64,000 bases of DNA from contig CALXLH010000024.1 of the NCBI GenBank assembly GCA_944389145.1, forward strand, positions 1-64,000, in the 5' to 3' direction. The stretch comes from an uncultured Spirochaetaceae bacterium (GTDB lineage Bacteria > Spirochaetota > Spirochaetia > Sphaerochaetales > Sphaerochaetaceae). Shown here in pieces: positions 1-7,666 of this stretch (within the stretch, counting starts at the first letter, position 1; the number at the start of each line of letters is the position of its first letter). The notes beneath the pieces are model-generated. The model was not told the DNA's origin. It saw only the letters and a list, made by a program, of their open reading frames with translations, and did not search any database. Both the position numbers and the translations under genes were made by a program.

Positions 1-106
1 ATGCTTACACTGCTAAGGTAACGCAAAATAAGGCGTTTGTCAAATTGAAATATTGTAAATATTGCAAATTCTCATAAGTTCAGGCTTTTTGTCATGGTCA
101 GGCTTA

Positions 107-412
107 CTAAAGCAGTTCAAAACGTTCATCCGTAAGGTAATACCGTTTTCCATTTGCAAGCTCGATGATATGGCTGTAGGATTCCCCTCCAGTACTATGA
201 GAACCTGTTCCATCATACCTCGCCATGTATTGGAGATCGCCTGATTTCGGTTTTCGACAATAGAACTTGAGATTCTTACCACAGAGTTTCTTGTCCTTCA
301 TGAGGACGTTATAGACTGCCTGGATGAAGGTTTCTGTTTCTTCTGTGGCTTCGATATACCGGTGAAGGGATGGATCAAGGATTACGATTTCGTACTTGAA
401 TAGCGATGACAT
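107..412 (-). CDS. Small unknown protein of the integrated element
   Basis: A 101-residue protein that I do not recognise. The ATG at 412 is preceded by AGGGGA at a normal distance and lies 19 bases after the stop of the upstream gene. A longer frame reaching 550 would overlap that gene without a better start, so the inner ATG is preferred. The protein is charged and rich in aromatic residues, with no signal peptide or membrane segment; the C-terminal part has the stretch IIELANGKRYYLTDERF. It is the last gene of the run that starts with the toxin gene at 1452, so it is probably element cargo co-transcribed with the toxin-antitoxin pair. No function can be given. Confidence 0.6.
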   Translation of the reverse strand: MSSLFKYEIVILDPSLHRYIEATEETETFIQAVYNVLMKDKKLCGKNLKFYCRKPKSGDLQYMARYDGTGSHSTGGESYSHIIELANGKRYYLTDERFELL

Positions 413-431
413 TTTGTCCCCTGTACACAAA

Positions 432-782
432 TCAATGAATCTGCCAAATACCTCCTGGACATTGTACCGCAAGTAGGACAAGTCCTTGTAGTGCTCTCTT
501 TGCATTACCTTCGGTAGGCTTGAAGTGATCTGGATCGGTATCATCCCCAAGCTTGCTTATTGCTGATCTGATTTCATCAATCGTATCATCAACTTTCTTC
601 CCATCAAGGCCTTCAATTCCTCCATCGAGGACTTTGTCGATGATTTTGGTGTAATTGTATGTGAATGAAATGTAGGCCTCAGTTTGGCTTCTTGGATAAA
701 GCTCCATCATGTTGCCAACTGGAGCTGTTGCGACCATATAGTCAGATAGATCTTCATGTACAATCTTGCAATAGTATCCCAT
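432..782 (-). CDS. Small unknown protein following the antitoxin gene
   Basis: A 116-residue protein with a GAGGTG ribosome site before the ATG at 782 and only 14 bases after the antitoxin stop. It starts MGYYCKIV and ends with a PTEGNAKRAL segment followed by a PGGIW turn. From memory, similar endings occur in small proteins carried by mobile elements, but I cannot name the family. No membrane segment or metal motif is visible. Its position behind higBA and before another unknown gene suggests a four-gene transcript of the integrated element. A frameshift with the next gene was considered and rejected because each gene has its own ribosome site. Confidence 0.65.
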   Translation of the reverse strand: MGYYCKIVHEDLSDYMVATAPVGNMMELYPRSQTEAYISFTYNYTKIIDKVLDGGIEGLDGKKVDDTIDEIRSAISKLGDDTDPDHFKPTEGNAKRALQGLVLLAVQCPGGIWQIH

Positions 783-796
783 TCGTATTCACCTCT

Positions 797-1096
797 TTAT
801 GTCATATTCCCGACGTACAGTCTCTTGCCAAGAGCGGAGAGAACCCTTGTGACTGTTGATATCGAAGGGGAGAATGTTCCGTTCTCAATCCTGGCAATGG
901 ATGACTGTGGAAGTCCACAGAGCTTTCCAAGCTCCTTCTGGGTGAGTCCTTTCTCCTTTCTTGCATTGATCATTTCTTCCATCAGCTGTACTTCGACATC
1001 AATCTCTGCTTTTTCTTCCTTAGTGAAAATCTTGTCAAAGACATCGTTGATGTCATCTCCGACAGAACTGCCATATTTCCTGATTTCATCGTTCAT
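797..1096 (-). CDS. higA: XRE-family antitoxin, HigA-like
   Basis: This 99-residue protein has a helix-turn-helix of the XRE type at about residues 48-92, with the typical KGLTQKELGKLCGLPQSSIARIE pattern split by turns, and a charged N-terminal half of about 45 residues. It starts inside the stop codon of the toxin gene (ATGA, 4-base overlap), which is the usual toxin-first order of higBA. By family knowledge it binds and neutralises the RelE-like toxin and represses their common promoter. A palindrome over the promoter at 1470-1485 is the likely operator. Assignment to HigA rather than another XRE antitoxin comes from gene order and partner type. Confidence 0.85.
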   Translation of the reverse strand: MNDEIRKYGSSVGDDINDVFDKIFTKEEKAEIDVEVQLMEEMINARKEKGLTQKELGKLCGLPQSSIARIENGTFSPSISTVTRVLSALGKRLYVGNMT

Positions 1097-1452
1097 GCTT
1101 CAAACCTCCTTCTGAAGTCTTCCAGCTCTCGTTCCGCCTTCTCAATTTCGGCAACTGGTGTCTTCTGCGTCTTCTTGAGAAAGACATGAAGCAGTACAAA
1201 CTTTCCTTCAACAAGAGCTGCGAAGAGAATCCTGTTCCTCAGTGGTCTGAGTTCCCATATCTCGCCCCTCAGATGCTTGATGTAGGGTTCTCCAATGGAA
1301 AGTCCGTTCTTATCAAGCAGTGTGATGTAAGAGCCGATCTTCTTGAGATTGATTCTTGCATCCTTTCCCGATGAGGCAGCCAACTCTTCCATGAACTCAT
1401 GGACGGGCTGTCTACCTTTCCTGTCTTTGTAGATCAGTGTTCTTGTGAGCAC
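1093..1452 (-). CDS. higB: RelE/HigB-type toxin (Gp49-like)
   Basis: This 119-residue protein belongs to the phage-derived Gp49-like HigB/RelE group: it opens with a DRKGRQPVHEFMEEL segment, has the central hairpin with IWELRPLRNRILFAAL, and then the LLHVFLKKTQKTP segment typical of these ribosome-dependent mRNA endonucleases. The basic residues of the LRPLRNR and KKTQKTP parts are the expected RNA-contact and catalytic region. The start is GTG at 1452 with a strong AGGAGGAGATAG ribosome site. It is followed with a 4-base overlap by the antitoxin. As part of a tRNA-linked element the pair probably favours maintenance of that element. Confidence 0.87.
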   Translation of the reverse strand: MLTRTLIYKDRKGRQPVHEFMEELAASSGKDARINLKKIGSYITLLDKNGLSIGEPYIKHLRGEIWELRPLRNRILFAALVEGKFVLLHVFLKKTQKTPVAEIEKAERELEDFRRRFEA

Positions 1453-1469
1453 CTATCTCCTCCTAAAAT

Positions 1470-1485
1470 ATAGCATATTCGCTAT
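1470..1485. promoter_or_regulatory. Likely HigA operator over the higBA promoter
   Basis: A palindrome ATAGC-6 bases-GCTAT overlaps a TATATT -10-like box just upstream of the toxin GTG. XRE antitoxins normally bind such short palindromes in their own promoter; the role here is inferred from position. Confidence 0.55.
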
Positions 1486-1524
1486 TTTAATTCAATCAAA
1501 ATCTTCTGTTGATGAAGGCATGAG

Positions 1525-1731
1525 TTATTCACATTCTGCCTGTGGAAAACAGAAGTTTTTAGCGTACCTTTTGAGTAGCAAGGAGCGTACCTTTTGAGTA
1601 ATGATGGCGTACCTTTTGAGTAAAACAGCGTACCTTTTGAGTAGCGAGCCTCGCATAATGCGCGCGCGTGAATAATAGAACAATAGAAAAATAGAAATTA
1701 CAGTAGTAGGGACACTGCTACCTGTGGAAAA
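1525..1731. other. Plasmid-type replication-origin-like region
   Basis: This stretch contains a perfect DnaA-box match TTATTCACA at 1525-1533, the sequence CTGTGGAAAAC twice (1540-1550 and 1722-1732, each holding a near DnaA box in the other orientation), four iteron-like repeats at 1562-1643, and an AT-rich run at about 1672-1701. The combination is what iteron plasmids use for replication start and copy control. No replication initiator gene is visible in the window; it could lie to the left of position 1. Whether the region is active or a relic cannot be told. Confidence 0.5.
1562..1643. repeat. Four iteron-like direct repeats
   Basis: The 16-base unit GCGTACCTTTTGAGTA occurs exactly four times, at 1562-1577, 1585-1600, 1607-1622 and 1628-1643. 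The steps are 23, 22 and 21 bases, about two helical turns, so a protein would meet the copies on the same face of the DNA. The spacers between copies differ in sequence. This spacing fits plasmid iterons and not a CRISPR array. Confidence 0.85.
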
Positions 1732-1738
1732 CTCTTTT

Positions 1739-3001
1739 TCAGCCATTCATACCGATAATCCTCCTGCTCTTGCTTTCCTGGATTTCCTGGATCTGGTCGG
1801 AAAGATCCTTCTCTGCGTTGAGGTCGGTATAGCGGAGAAGCATCTCGGCTGACTTATGGCCAGTAAGCGCCATGATCTTCTCTGGATGCATGTTCGACTT
1901 GACGCAATCCGTTGTGAATTTATGTCTCCAGGAATGGAAGGTGATTCCACGCCTCTTTCTTTCTGGCTCGGAGATGCCAATCTTGTCCATGGCTTTATAG
2001 AAAGCAGCTCTTGCTCGTCCTTCATTCATCGGCTTCTTTCCATCAAAGGAGAAGATGTAGTCGTTCTCGTCATTCGGATGACTCTGCCAGGCGACGTAGA
2101 GATAGCGATAGATCTCATCTGTGATTGGTACGACTCTTTCCTCGGATGTCTTTGTCGTGCTCATTCCGTAAGATTCGTTGTAGCTTCTCTTCACGATGAT
2201 CTTGTTGCGTTGAACTTCGTTGATTGTCAGGGCAAGCAGCTCTCCTGCTCTCAAGCCTGTCAACCCTGCTACAAGGCTGTAGACATAATAGACAATTCTG
2301 TCGTTCCACAGATACTGGATCCTTTCAGCATCAAAAAGCCTTGCACACTCTTCATCTGTGAGAAGTTCCTGTTTCTTCTTGTCAACTGTTCTTGCGATTG
2401 TCATTTCTACGGGATTCCTTTCTATGAGGCCTTTGGAGACCGCTTCCTTCATCATGATGATGAAAACGGATCTGATATTGTTGATTGACTTCGGAGAAAG
2501 GTCATGCTTGTCTTTCAGCACCTGCCAGAAACTATTGACCATATCTACGCTGATATCCTGGAGCTTGTATTTTCCGAAGTAAGGGATCAGATATCTGCGA
2601 GTCCACATCTCGCTGCTCTTCACATAGCTTTGCTTGATTCCTGGATGTTTCTCGGTTCCAGCAGATCTTCTGGCAAGGACATAAGGACAAGTATCCCAAT
2701 GCCACCAAGGGGAAGCAAATTCCTCGAAAGTCATACCGTTGGTTGGTGCAGTCGGAATTGATGATTGGATGAGCGAATTTGTGCTGTCAACCGCTATAAT
2801 CAAATCACTCTCAAATACTTTCCTGATCAATGCCTCATCATCAAGCAGTTGATCAACATACATTCTTGCTTTTTCTTTCGATTTGCATCCTGTGCTTTTA
2901 GATCTTCTGGTACCATCTGGAAGGTAAATTCGGAAATACCAAATCTTCGTCCCGTTAGGGTACTTTACAGAGTATAAGGTGTACTTTCTCCTGTATCGCA
3001 T
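1739..3001 (-). CDS. Tyrosine recombinase (integrase)
   Basis: A 420-residue phage/ICE-type integrase. The catalytic set is visible: Arg in TGLRAGELLAL, the HSWRHKFTT box (HxxR), and TGHKSAEMLLRYTDL with the later His and the nucleophile Tyr. An arm-binding N-terminus with basic residues and a core-binding SAM-like domain precede it. I chose the ATG at 3001 and not the one at 3007, because the GGAG ribosome site touches the first ATG but is 6 bases from the second. The gene starts close to the 3' end of tRNA-Asp and reads away from it, the common layout for an element integrated at a tRNA 3' end. Base composition is AT-richer than the genes from 3375 on. Confidence 0.93.
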   Translation of the reverse strand: MRYRRKYTLYSVKYPNGTKIWYFRIYLPDGTRRSKSTGCKSKEKARMYVDQLLDDEALIRKVFESDLIIAVDSTNSLIQSSIPTAPTNGMTFEEFASPWWHWDTCPYVLARRSAGTEKHPGIKQSYVKSSEMWTRRYLIPYFGKYKLQDISVDMVNSFWQVLKDKHDLSPKSINNIRSVFIIMMKEAVSKGLIERNPVEMTIARTVDKKKQELLTDEECARLFDAERIQYLWNDRIVYYVYSLVAGLTGLRAGELLALTINEVQRNKIIVKRSYNESYGMSTTKTSEERVVPITDEIYRYLYVAWQSHPNDENDYIFSFDGKKPMNEGRARAAFYKAMDKIGISEPERKRRGITFHSWRHKFTTDCVKSNMHPEKIMALTGHKSAEMLLRYTDLNAEKDLSDQIQEIQESKSRRIIGMNG

Positions 3002-3057
3002 GGTCATCTCCTATAAAGGTTTTAGTACATTGGGATTCCATGAGATAGTGACAAAAT

Positions 3058-3124
3058 GCGGAAAAGGTGTTGCGAAAAGCGGAAAACCGTCTCTCAATTG
3101 GTTCGGATTTGGTCTGGATTTGGT
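3058..3124. repeat. Short direct repeats, possible integrase arm sites
   Basis: Between the integrase start and the tRNA lie GCGGAAAA (3058-3065 and 3079-3086) with a related GCGAAAA between them, and GGATTTGGT twice at 3105-3113 and 3116-3124 (11-base step). Short repeats in this position often are the arm-type binding sites of a tRNA-targeting integrase; here this is inferred from position only. Confidence 0.4.
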
Positions 3125-3158
3125 TTGGGTAACCCAGAAAACCGACCCTAGAAAATGA

Positions 3159-3187
3159 AATAAGTCCTTACAGCGTAAGGACTTATT
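3159..3187 (-). terminator. Terminator of tRNA-Asp
   Basis: A perfect 13-bp stem (AATAAGTCCTTAC pairing with GTAAGGACTTATT) with a 3-base loop lies 6 bases after the tRNA 3' end and is followed on the minus strand by a T-rich stretch. Confidence 0.75.
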
Positions 3188-3193
3188 CAGTGA

Positions 3194-3267
3194 CGTGAGA
3201 GACGGGGCTCGAACCCGCGATCTCCGGCGTGACAGGCCAGCGCGATAACCAGCTTCGCTACTCCCAC
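3194..3267 (-). tRNA. tRNA-Asp (GTC)
   Basis: The minus strand folds as a cloverleaf: acceptor stem GTGGGAG with CTCTCAC, D stem GCGA/TCGC, anticodon stem CTGGC/GCCGG with loop CTGTCAC giving anticodon GTC, and T arm GCGGG-TTCGAGC-CCCGT. The CCA end is not encoded. It is the probable attachment site of the integrase-bearing element on its 3' side. Confidence 0.95.
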
Positions 3268-3278
3268 AAGCATTGAAG

Positions 3279-3307
3279 ATTATGCAGGAAACGCGCTAAT
3301 GTGTCAA
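3279..3307 (-). promoter_or_regulatory. Promoter of tRNA-Asp
   Basis: On the minus strand a perfect TTGACA (-35) is followed after exactly 17 bases by CATAAT (-10), 11 bases before the tRNA 5' end. Confidence 0.85.
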
Positions 3308-3374
3308 CAGATTTTAAAATAATTCTTAGTATTTTTCTATCTCTTTATACCAAAAGAAATAGAATATACCAAGA

Positions 3375-4364
3375 TCAGCCATCGAGCTCACTGGCAAGCT
3401 TTATGCCCCACACCCTTCTGAATGTATCCATGAGCCTCATGACACGAAGAGTCTCGCTCCAGGGCATGGCATCCGGCTCCGTCCTCCCATGCTCAATCGC
3501 ATCCTTGGCAGCCCTCAGCTCATATTCATAGCCATTGATCTCATGATTTATCTCAATAGTCTCCCTGAGTACAGGAGTCCTGTCCGCCGAATAGATGCAG
3601 ATACGCTCAGGATTATTAACGTTATAAACCTCTATCGAACCTTCTGTTCCATATATCCATCCGTTCCTGGAAGTTACGGCCTCGGTATCGGAATAGACAG
3701 ACGCAGTCACGCCGTTATTGAACGAGAGAGAGATCGTATCCGACAGATCGACCCCATCCTCGCTCTTCTTGCAGAGGCCGGCCATGCCTGAGAGGGTGGC
3801 GTCACCGGCAGCCATCAGGACGAATGTCAGCGGGTATATGCAGATATCCAGCAATGCTCCTCCGGCAAGGCGGGGATCCGCGATCCTTGGCTTCTGGCTT
3901 ATCTTATAGCCGAGGCTTGCGCACATGCTCGTCACCCGGCCGATCTTGCCTTCCTTGATAATCGAGTCGATCATATAGCGAGAAGGCATGTAGCGGGTCC
4001 AGATGGCCTCTCCCACATAGAGCCCCTTCTCCTTGGCAAGCGCCAAGACTTCCCTCGCCTCCTTCTCATTAACCGTAAACGCCTTCTCACAAAGGATATG
4101 CTTACCATGGGAAAGTGCATCCATCATCACCTGATGATGATGGCTATGAGGAACAGCCACATAGACAAGATCGACATTCTCATCCTCATACAGCGCCTCA
4201 TAGCTTCCATAGGCCTTAGCACCATAATGCGAGGCAAACTCATCCGCCTTCTCCTGAGTACGGCTGGCTACAGCCTCGATACGTATCTCCTCAGGCATCG
4301 CAGCCATCGTATCTGCAAGCGTCTTTGCTATATTTCCACAACCAACGATTCCAACCCTAAGCAT
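3375..4364 (-). CDS. Gfo/Idh/MocA family oxidoreductase
   Basis: A 329-residue NAD(P)-dependent dehydrogenase. The start at 4364 (MLRVGIVGCGNIAKTL) has AAGGAGG seven bases upstream and puts the GxGxxA nucleotide-binding motif at residues 7-12. The HILCEKAFTVNEKEA segment at about 90 holds the conserved EK(P) region of the family, and HHHQVMMDALSHGKH precedes it. The C-terminal half is the mixed-sheet substrate domain. Members oxidise or epimerise sugars, inositols or trans-dihydrodiols; the substrate is not readable. It lies just after the terminator of the TRAP operon, so it may be expressed by read-through and act on the imported compound. Confidence 0.88.
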   Translation of the reverse strand: MLRVGIVGCGNIAKTLADTMAAMPEEIRIEAVASRTQEKADEFASHYGAKAYGSYEALYEDENVDLVYVAVPHSHHHQVMMDALSHGKHILCEKAFTVNEKEAREVLALAKEKGLYVGEAIWTRYMPSRYMIDSIIKEGKIGRVTSMCASLGYKISQKPRIADPRLAGGALLDICIYPLTFVLMAAGDATLSGMAGLCKKSEDGVDLSDTISLSFNNGVTASVYSDTEAVTSRNGWIYGTEGSIEVYNVNNPERICIYSADRTPVLRETIEINHEINGYEYELRAAKDAIEHGRTEPDAMPWSETLRVMRLMDTFRRVWGIKLASELDG

Positions 4365-4403
4365 CACAAAGCCTCCTTTGGATATCATAGCCGCAACAGC
4401 GAT

Positions 4404-4431
4404 AAAAAAACAGGGTGGAGATCCACCCTGT
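4404..4431 (-). terminator. Terminator after the TRAP operon
   Basis: On the minus strand ACAGGGTGG and CCACCCTGT form a 9-bp stem with a 4-base loop, followed by seven T residues, between the DctM-type gene and the oxidoreductase gene. Confidence 0.88.
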
Positions 4432-4451
4432 CATTGCCTCAATCGGAAATA

Positions 4452-5789
4452 TCAGTATCCGAATAGAGGAATCTTCGCCATGTACGGAATATACGTGACA
4501 AGAATAAGTCCAAGGAGCATGCAGAGGAAGAGAGGAATCATCTTCTTCGCAGTGTTCTCCAGCGTCGTCTTTCCGACCGCGCATCCGACGAAGAGAGCAG
4601 AACCTACAGGAGGGGTGCAGAGTCCGATGGCGAGGTTGAAGATAAGGACGATACCGAAATGGACTGTACTCATTCCGAACTTCTGGACAACAGGTAGCAG
4701 GATAGGCGTCATGATCATGATAAGCGGAGCCATATCCATGAAGCATCCCAGGACTAGAAGCAGCACGTTGATGATCAGAAGCAGCACATACGGATTATCA
4801 GAGAATCCGATGAGTCCGTTCGTGATGGCCTCAGGAATCCTGAGACGGGTCATCATATAGGCAAAGGCCTTAGCCGTTCCGATGAGCGTAAGGACGACAG
4901 CGAGCGTCTTAAGGGAGTTCTTGAGGACGTTGCCGAAGTTCCTGATCTTATCAGTGCGGAAGATGAAGTACGTCAGGATGAAGGTGTAGAAGCACGCCAC
5001 GGCAGAGCTCTCGGTCGCGGTGAAGATACCGGCACCGGTTCCGACGAGGATGATGATGAGCGTGAACATCGGCAGGATAGCCTTTCCGACGACAGCCATG
5101 CATGGACCGAACTTGAGCTTTCCGTTCTCCATGCCGATCCACCTGACCTTCTCATCCTTGAACATCTTCTCGCCCTTCGGGAAGTTGTACTTCTTACCAA
5201 GGACATAACATGCGAACATGAATAGAAGCCCAAGACCGATTCCAGGAGCGAATCCTGCATAGAAGAGCTGTCCGATGGAGACACCGCCACCAGCGGCAAG
5301 CGCATAGATAACCATGTTGTGCGATGGCGGGATAAGAACACCCTGACAGGCAGTCGTTACTGTAAGGCCTACGACGAACTCCCTGTTATACCCCTGCTTC
5401 TCCATCATCGGGATAACGACAGAGCCAAGGGATGAGACGTCAGCGACAGCAGAACCAGAGATACCACCGAAGAACATCGAATCAAGGCAGTTCACGTATG
5501 CGAGTCCACCGCGGAAGCGGCCTACTGCGAGATTCGCGAGATCAACGATCTTATCGGAAATCTGCCCAGCTGCCATTATCTCACCCATTACGATGAAGAA
5601 CGGGATGGCAAGCATCGTGAAGTTATTGACGCCATCAAGCATCATCCTGATCATCGTCGTCGGGTTAGTGCCCGGAACGAAGAGGATGGATGCGAACGAT
5701 GCGAGAAGCATCGAGAACGTCACCGGAATCTTGAAAGCCATCAGAAGGAAGAACCCTCCAATGAGGACAATAGCTGCGATTGCGTTCAT
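4452..5789 (-). CDS. TRAP transporter large permease (DctM type)
   Basis: A 445-residue, very hydrophobic protein with about 12 membrane segments, the usual size of TRAP large subunits. The PGTNPTTMIRMMLDGVNNF and ACQGVLIPPSHNMVIYA regions are typical of the DctM/SiaM family, as is the late LCTPPVGSALFVGCAVG segment. It starts at an ATG that overlaps the stop of the small permease gene (TAATG), with AGGAGG upstream. With the two upstream genes it forms a secondary importer driven by an ion gradient, with an organic acid or a related ligand as the expected substrate class. Confidence 0.95.
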   Translation of the reverse strand: MNAIAAIVLIGGFFLLMAFKIPVTFSMLLASFASILFVPGTNPTTMIRMMLDGVNNFTMLAIPFFIVMGEIMAAGQISDKIVDLANLAVGRFRGGLAYVNCLDSMFFGGISGSAVADVSSLGSVVIPMMEKQGYNREFVVGLTVTTACQGVLIPPSHNMVIYALAAGGGVSIGQLFYAGFAPGIGLGLLFMFACYVLGKKYNFPKGEKMFKDEKVRWIGMENGKLKFGPCMAVVGKAILPMFTLIIILVGTGAGIFTATESSAVACFYTFILTYFIFRTDKIRNFGNVLKNSLKTLAVVLTLIGTAKAFAYMMTRLRIPEAITNGLIGFSDNPYVLLLIINVLLLVLGCFMDMAPLIMIMTPILLPVVQKFGMSTVHFGIVLIFNLAIGLCTPPVGSALFVGCAVGKTTLENTAKKMIPLFLCMLLGLILVTYIPYMAKIPLFGY

Positions 5790-6445
5790 TAGTTGTTTCC
5801 TCCTTTCTGTGCTGCGAGCTCAGCCTGCTGCTGCTTTATGAGCTCTGCATAATCGACTTCCTTCTCGCTGTACAGGAGATCATCCGGATCAAGGATGTGC
5901 AGCAGGAAGAGAAGCGAATCGAAGGTCATGACGAAGCCGGCGATAGGAGCCGGGATATACTGAAGCCAGGTCGGCCAGCCGGTCATCGGAAGGATGCCAG
6001 GGCGGAGCCTAGCAATGAATATGATTCCATAGATAAGGATAAGCAGACCGCAGATGAATGTCGCGAAGTCCGCAAGGAAGTTCATGAACTTCCTCATCTT
6101 TCCCCCCTTCGGGAACCTGTTGTAGATGATATCGACAGAGATATGCATATGATCCCTGACACCGATAGAACACGCAAGGAACGTGAAGAGCATGACAAGA
6201 AGCCTAGGTATCTCCTCTGCCCATGTGATACCCGAGTTGAAGCAGAAACGAAGTACCACGTTCATGAAGACCGTGCACAGCATGATAACGAGAGCTATCT
6301 GTGCAAGCGTAAGGATAACCCTATGGCACCAATGATTTACAAGGATAATATAAGCCTTGAAAGGTACGCCATTAGGATAAGCCTTCTTGTCGATAACGAG
6401 CTTGTTCTTTACAGCCCATTCCTTGAAACTGAATCCAGAAGCCAT
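5789..6445 (-). CDS. TRAP transporter small permease (DctQ type)
   Basis: A 218-residue membrane protein with four predicted membrane segments, including GITWAEEIPRLLVMLFTF, the pattern typical of DctQ proteins. The start at 6445 has CGGAGG five bases upstream; a TTG further up at 6469 lies in a terminator-like hairpin and is less likely. Its C-terminal tail of about 30 residues is rich in Gln and Ala and is cytoplasmic by prediction. It pairs with the large permease encoded next to it. Confidence 0.9.
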   Translation of the reverse strand: MASGFSFKEWAVKNKLVIDKKAYPNGVPFKAYIILVNHWCHRVILTLAQIALVIMLCTVFMNVVLRFCFNSGITWAEEIPRLLVMLFTFLACSIGVRDHMHISVDIIYNRFPKGGKMRKFMNFLADFATFICGLLILIYGIIFIARLRPGILPMTGWPTWLQYIPAPIAGFVMTFDSLLFLLHILDPDDLLYSEKEVDYAELIKQQQAELAAQKGGNN

Positions 6446-6466
6446 CCAATCCTCCGTAAAAACTAA

Positions 6467-6490
6467 CAAGGGGAGCCCAGGCTCCCCTTG
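6467..6490 (-). terminator. Hairpin between binding-protein and permease genes
   Basis: A 10-bp stem CAAGGGGAGC/GCTCCCCTTG with a 4-base loop lies between the DctP-type and DctQ-type genes and is followed on the minus strand by TTAGTTTTT. It should stop part of the transcripts, so that the binding protein is made in excess over the membrane subunits. Confidence 0.7.
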
Positions 6491-6511
6491 GGATTAACCA
6501 GTAGACAGATC

Positions 6512-7507
6512 TTAGAGACCTGTGTTGATGATCTCCTGAATGAGATCCTCATATCCAGCGCCATACTCCTCGTAGATCGGGGTCATCCTAGCCTGGAACT
6601 CCGCGATCTGCTCAGGTGTCAGCTCGGTAACCTGCACGCCCTCAGCAACGACCTTCTCCTCAGATGACTGCTCGCGGAGAGCCCACTGCTCGATCTCGTA
6701 TGCCTGAGTCTCCTTTGCGCACTCCTTGATGATCTCGACATCAGCCGGATCAAGGGTCTCAAGAACAGCCTCGGAAGCAAGGAGGATCTCAGGAACCCTG
6801 GTGTGGCCATCAAGGACGAAGTAAGGAGCTACCTGATAGTCGCCCATGGACTCGTATGTAGGCCAGTTGTTCTCTGCGCCATCGATAACGCCCTGCTGGA
6901 TAGCGGAATAGACATCGTTAGGACCGATACCGGTAACGCCATTACCGCCAAGAAGCTGAACCATCTCAACCATCATCGCATTGTTCTGGAGCCTGATCTT
7001 AAGGCCCTGCATATCCTCGACGGACTTGACAGGGGTCTTGGTGTAGAAGTTCCTGGAACCTGCATCATAGTATGCAAGGCCAACGAGTCCTGAACCGGAA
7101 GACTGGATCTCAGCAAGCATATCCTGTCCGATAGGTCCATTCAGGACCTGCCACATGTGATCGCCATCCCTGTAGAGATAAGGAAGCTGGATCACGTTGA
7201 GAGCAGGAACATAGGAAGCGACAGGAGATGCGGAGACACGCGCGAATGCGATATCGCCAATCTGAAGTGCCTCGATAGCACCGGTCTCCTCGCCATAGAG
7301 AGTACCGCCGGAGAATACCTCGACCTTGATCCTTCCCTCGGTCCTTTCCTCGACAAGGCGAGCGAACTCATAGTCAGCGAGCGTCGTAGGATATCCCTCT
7401 GCATGAACCTCAGAGAGAGTAAGCGTCGTTGTCTCAGAGCCACCCTGAGCAAAGACAGGAACCATCATTGCTGCAAGAACAAGAAGCAGAACGATTGCTT
7501 TTTTCAT
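6512..7507 (-). CDS. TRAP transporter substrate-binding protein (DctP type)
   Basis: A 331-residue periplasmic binding protein with an N-terminal signal peptide of about 20 residues that ends in VFAQGGSE, a spirochaete-like cleavage region. The core shows the family traits: LSEVHAEGYPT near the N-terminus, KIRLQNNAMMVEMVQLLG at about 170-190 with the ligand-contacting Arg, and GAENNWPTYESMG at about 215. An Arg in the KIRLQ position usually binds a carboxylate, so an acidic ligand is likely. The ATG has GGAGGAATTAA upstream. Transcription starts upstream in the 159-base gap after the Ntn-hydrolase gene. Confidence 0.94.
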   Translation of the reverse strand: MKKAIVLLLVLAAMMVPVFAQGGSETTTLTLSEVHAEGYPTTLADYEFARLVEERTEGRIKVEVFSGGTLYGEETGAIEALQIGDIAFARVSASPVASYVPALNVIQLPYLYRDGDHMWQVLNGPIGQDMLAEIQSSGSGLVGLAYYDAGSRNFYTKTPVKSVEDMQGLKIRLQNNAMMVEMVQLLGGNGVTGIGPNDVYSAIQQGVIDGAENNWPTYESMGDYQVAPYFVLDGHTRVPEILLASEAVLETLDPADVEIIKECAKETQAYEIEQWALREQSSEEKVVAEGVQVTELTPEQIAEFQARMTPIYEEYGAGYEDLIQEIINTGL

Positions 7508-7584
7508 TTAATTCCTCCATGTGTCTATTCGGCCGCAAAGGCCGCATTCTTCACTTTATCAGCGAGGAGTCCTCTTTGGCAAAT

Positions 7585-7624
7585 GGTTTTCACCCCATTT
7601 AGTGTTATTTATACCCCGAAAACC
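7585..7624. promoter_or_regulatory. Inverted repeat in the TRAP promoter region
   Basis: GGTTTTC (7585-7591) and GAAAACC (7618-7624) flank a segment that holds TATAAA on the minus strand, in the gap before the binding-protein gene. It might be a regulator site; there is no regulator gene next to it, so this is weakly supported. Confidence 0.3.
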
Positions 7625-7666
7625 TCTTTCTGTGAAGTTTCCGCAACAGCATAAACGTAACTTTCA

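Noticed and set aside
40-282. Minus-strand open frame of 80 codons at the left edge
   Set aside because: It runs through the unknown gene at 107-412 in another frame and has no ribosome site.
107-550. A frameshifted single gene made of the two unknown proteins at 107-412 and 432-782
   Set aside because: Each part has its own ribosome site (AGGGGA before 412, GAGGTG before 782) and a clean stop between them; the overlap of frames up to 550 is explained by a chance open frame.
1562-1643. Short CRISPR array
   Set aside because: Repeats of 16 bases with spacers of only 5-7 bases and no cas genes do not fit CRISPR; iterons fit better.
1525-1746. Open frame of 73 codons with repeated LLKRYA
   Set aside because: The repeats are the translation of the iteron-like DNA repeats; the frame overlaps the integrase end and has no coding character.
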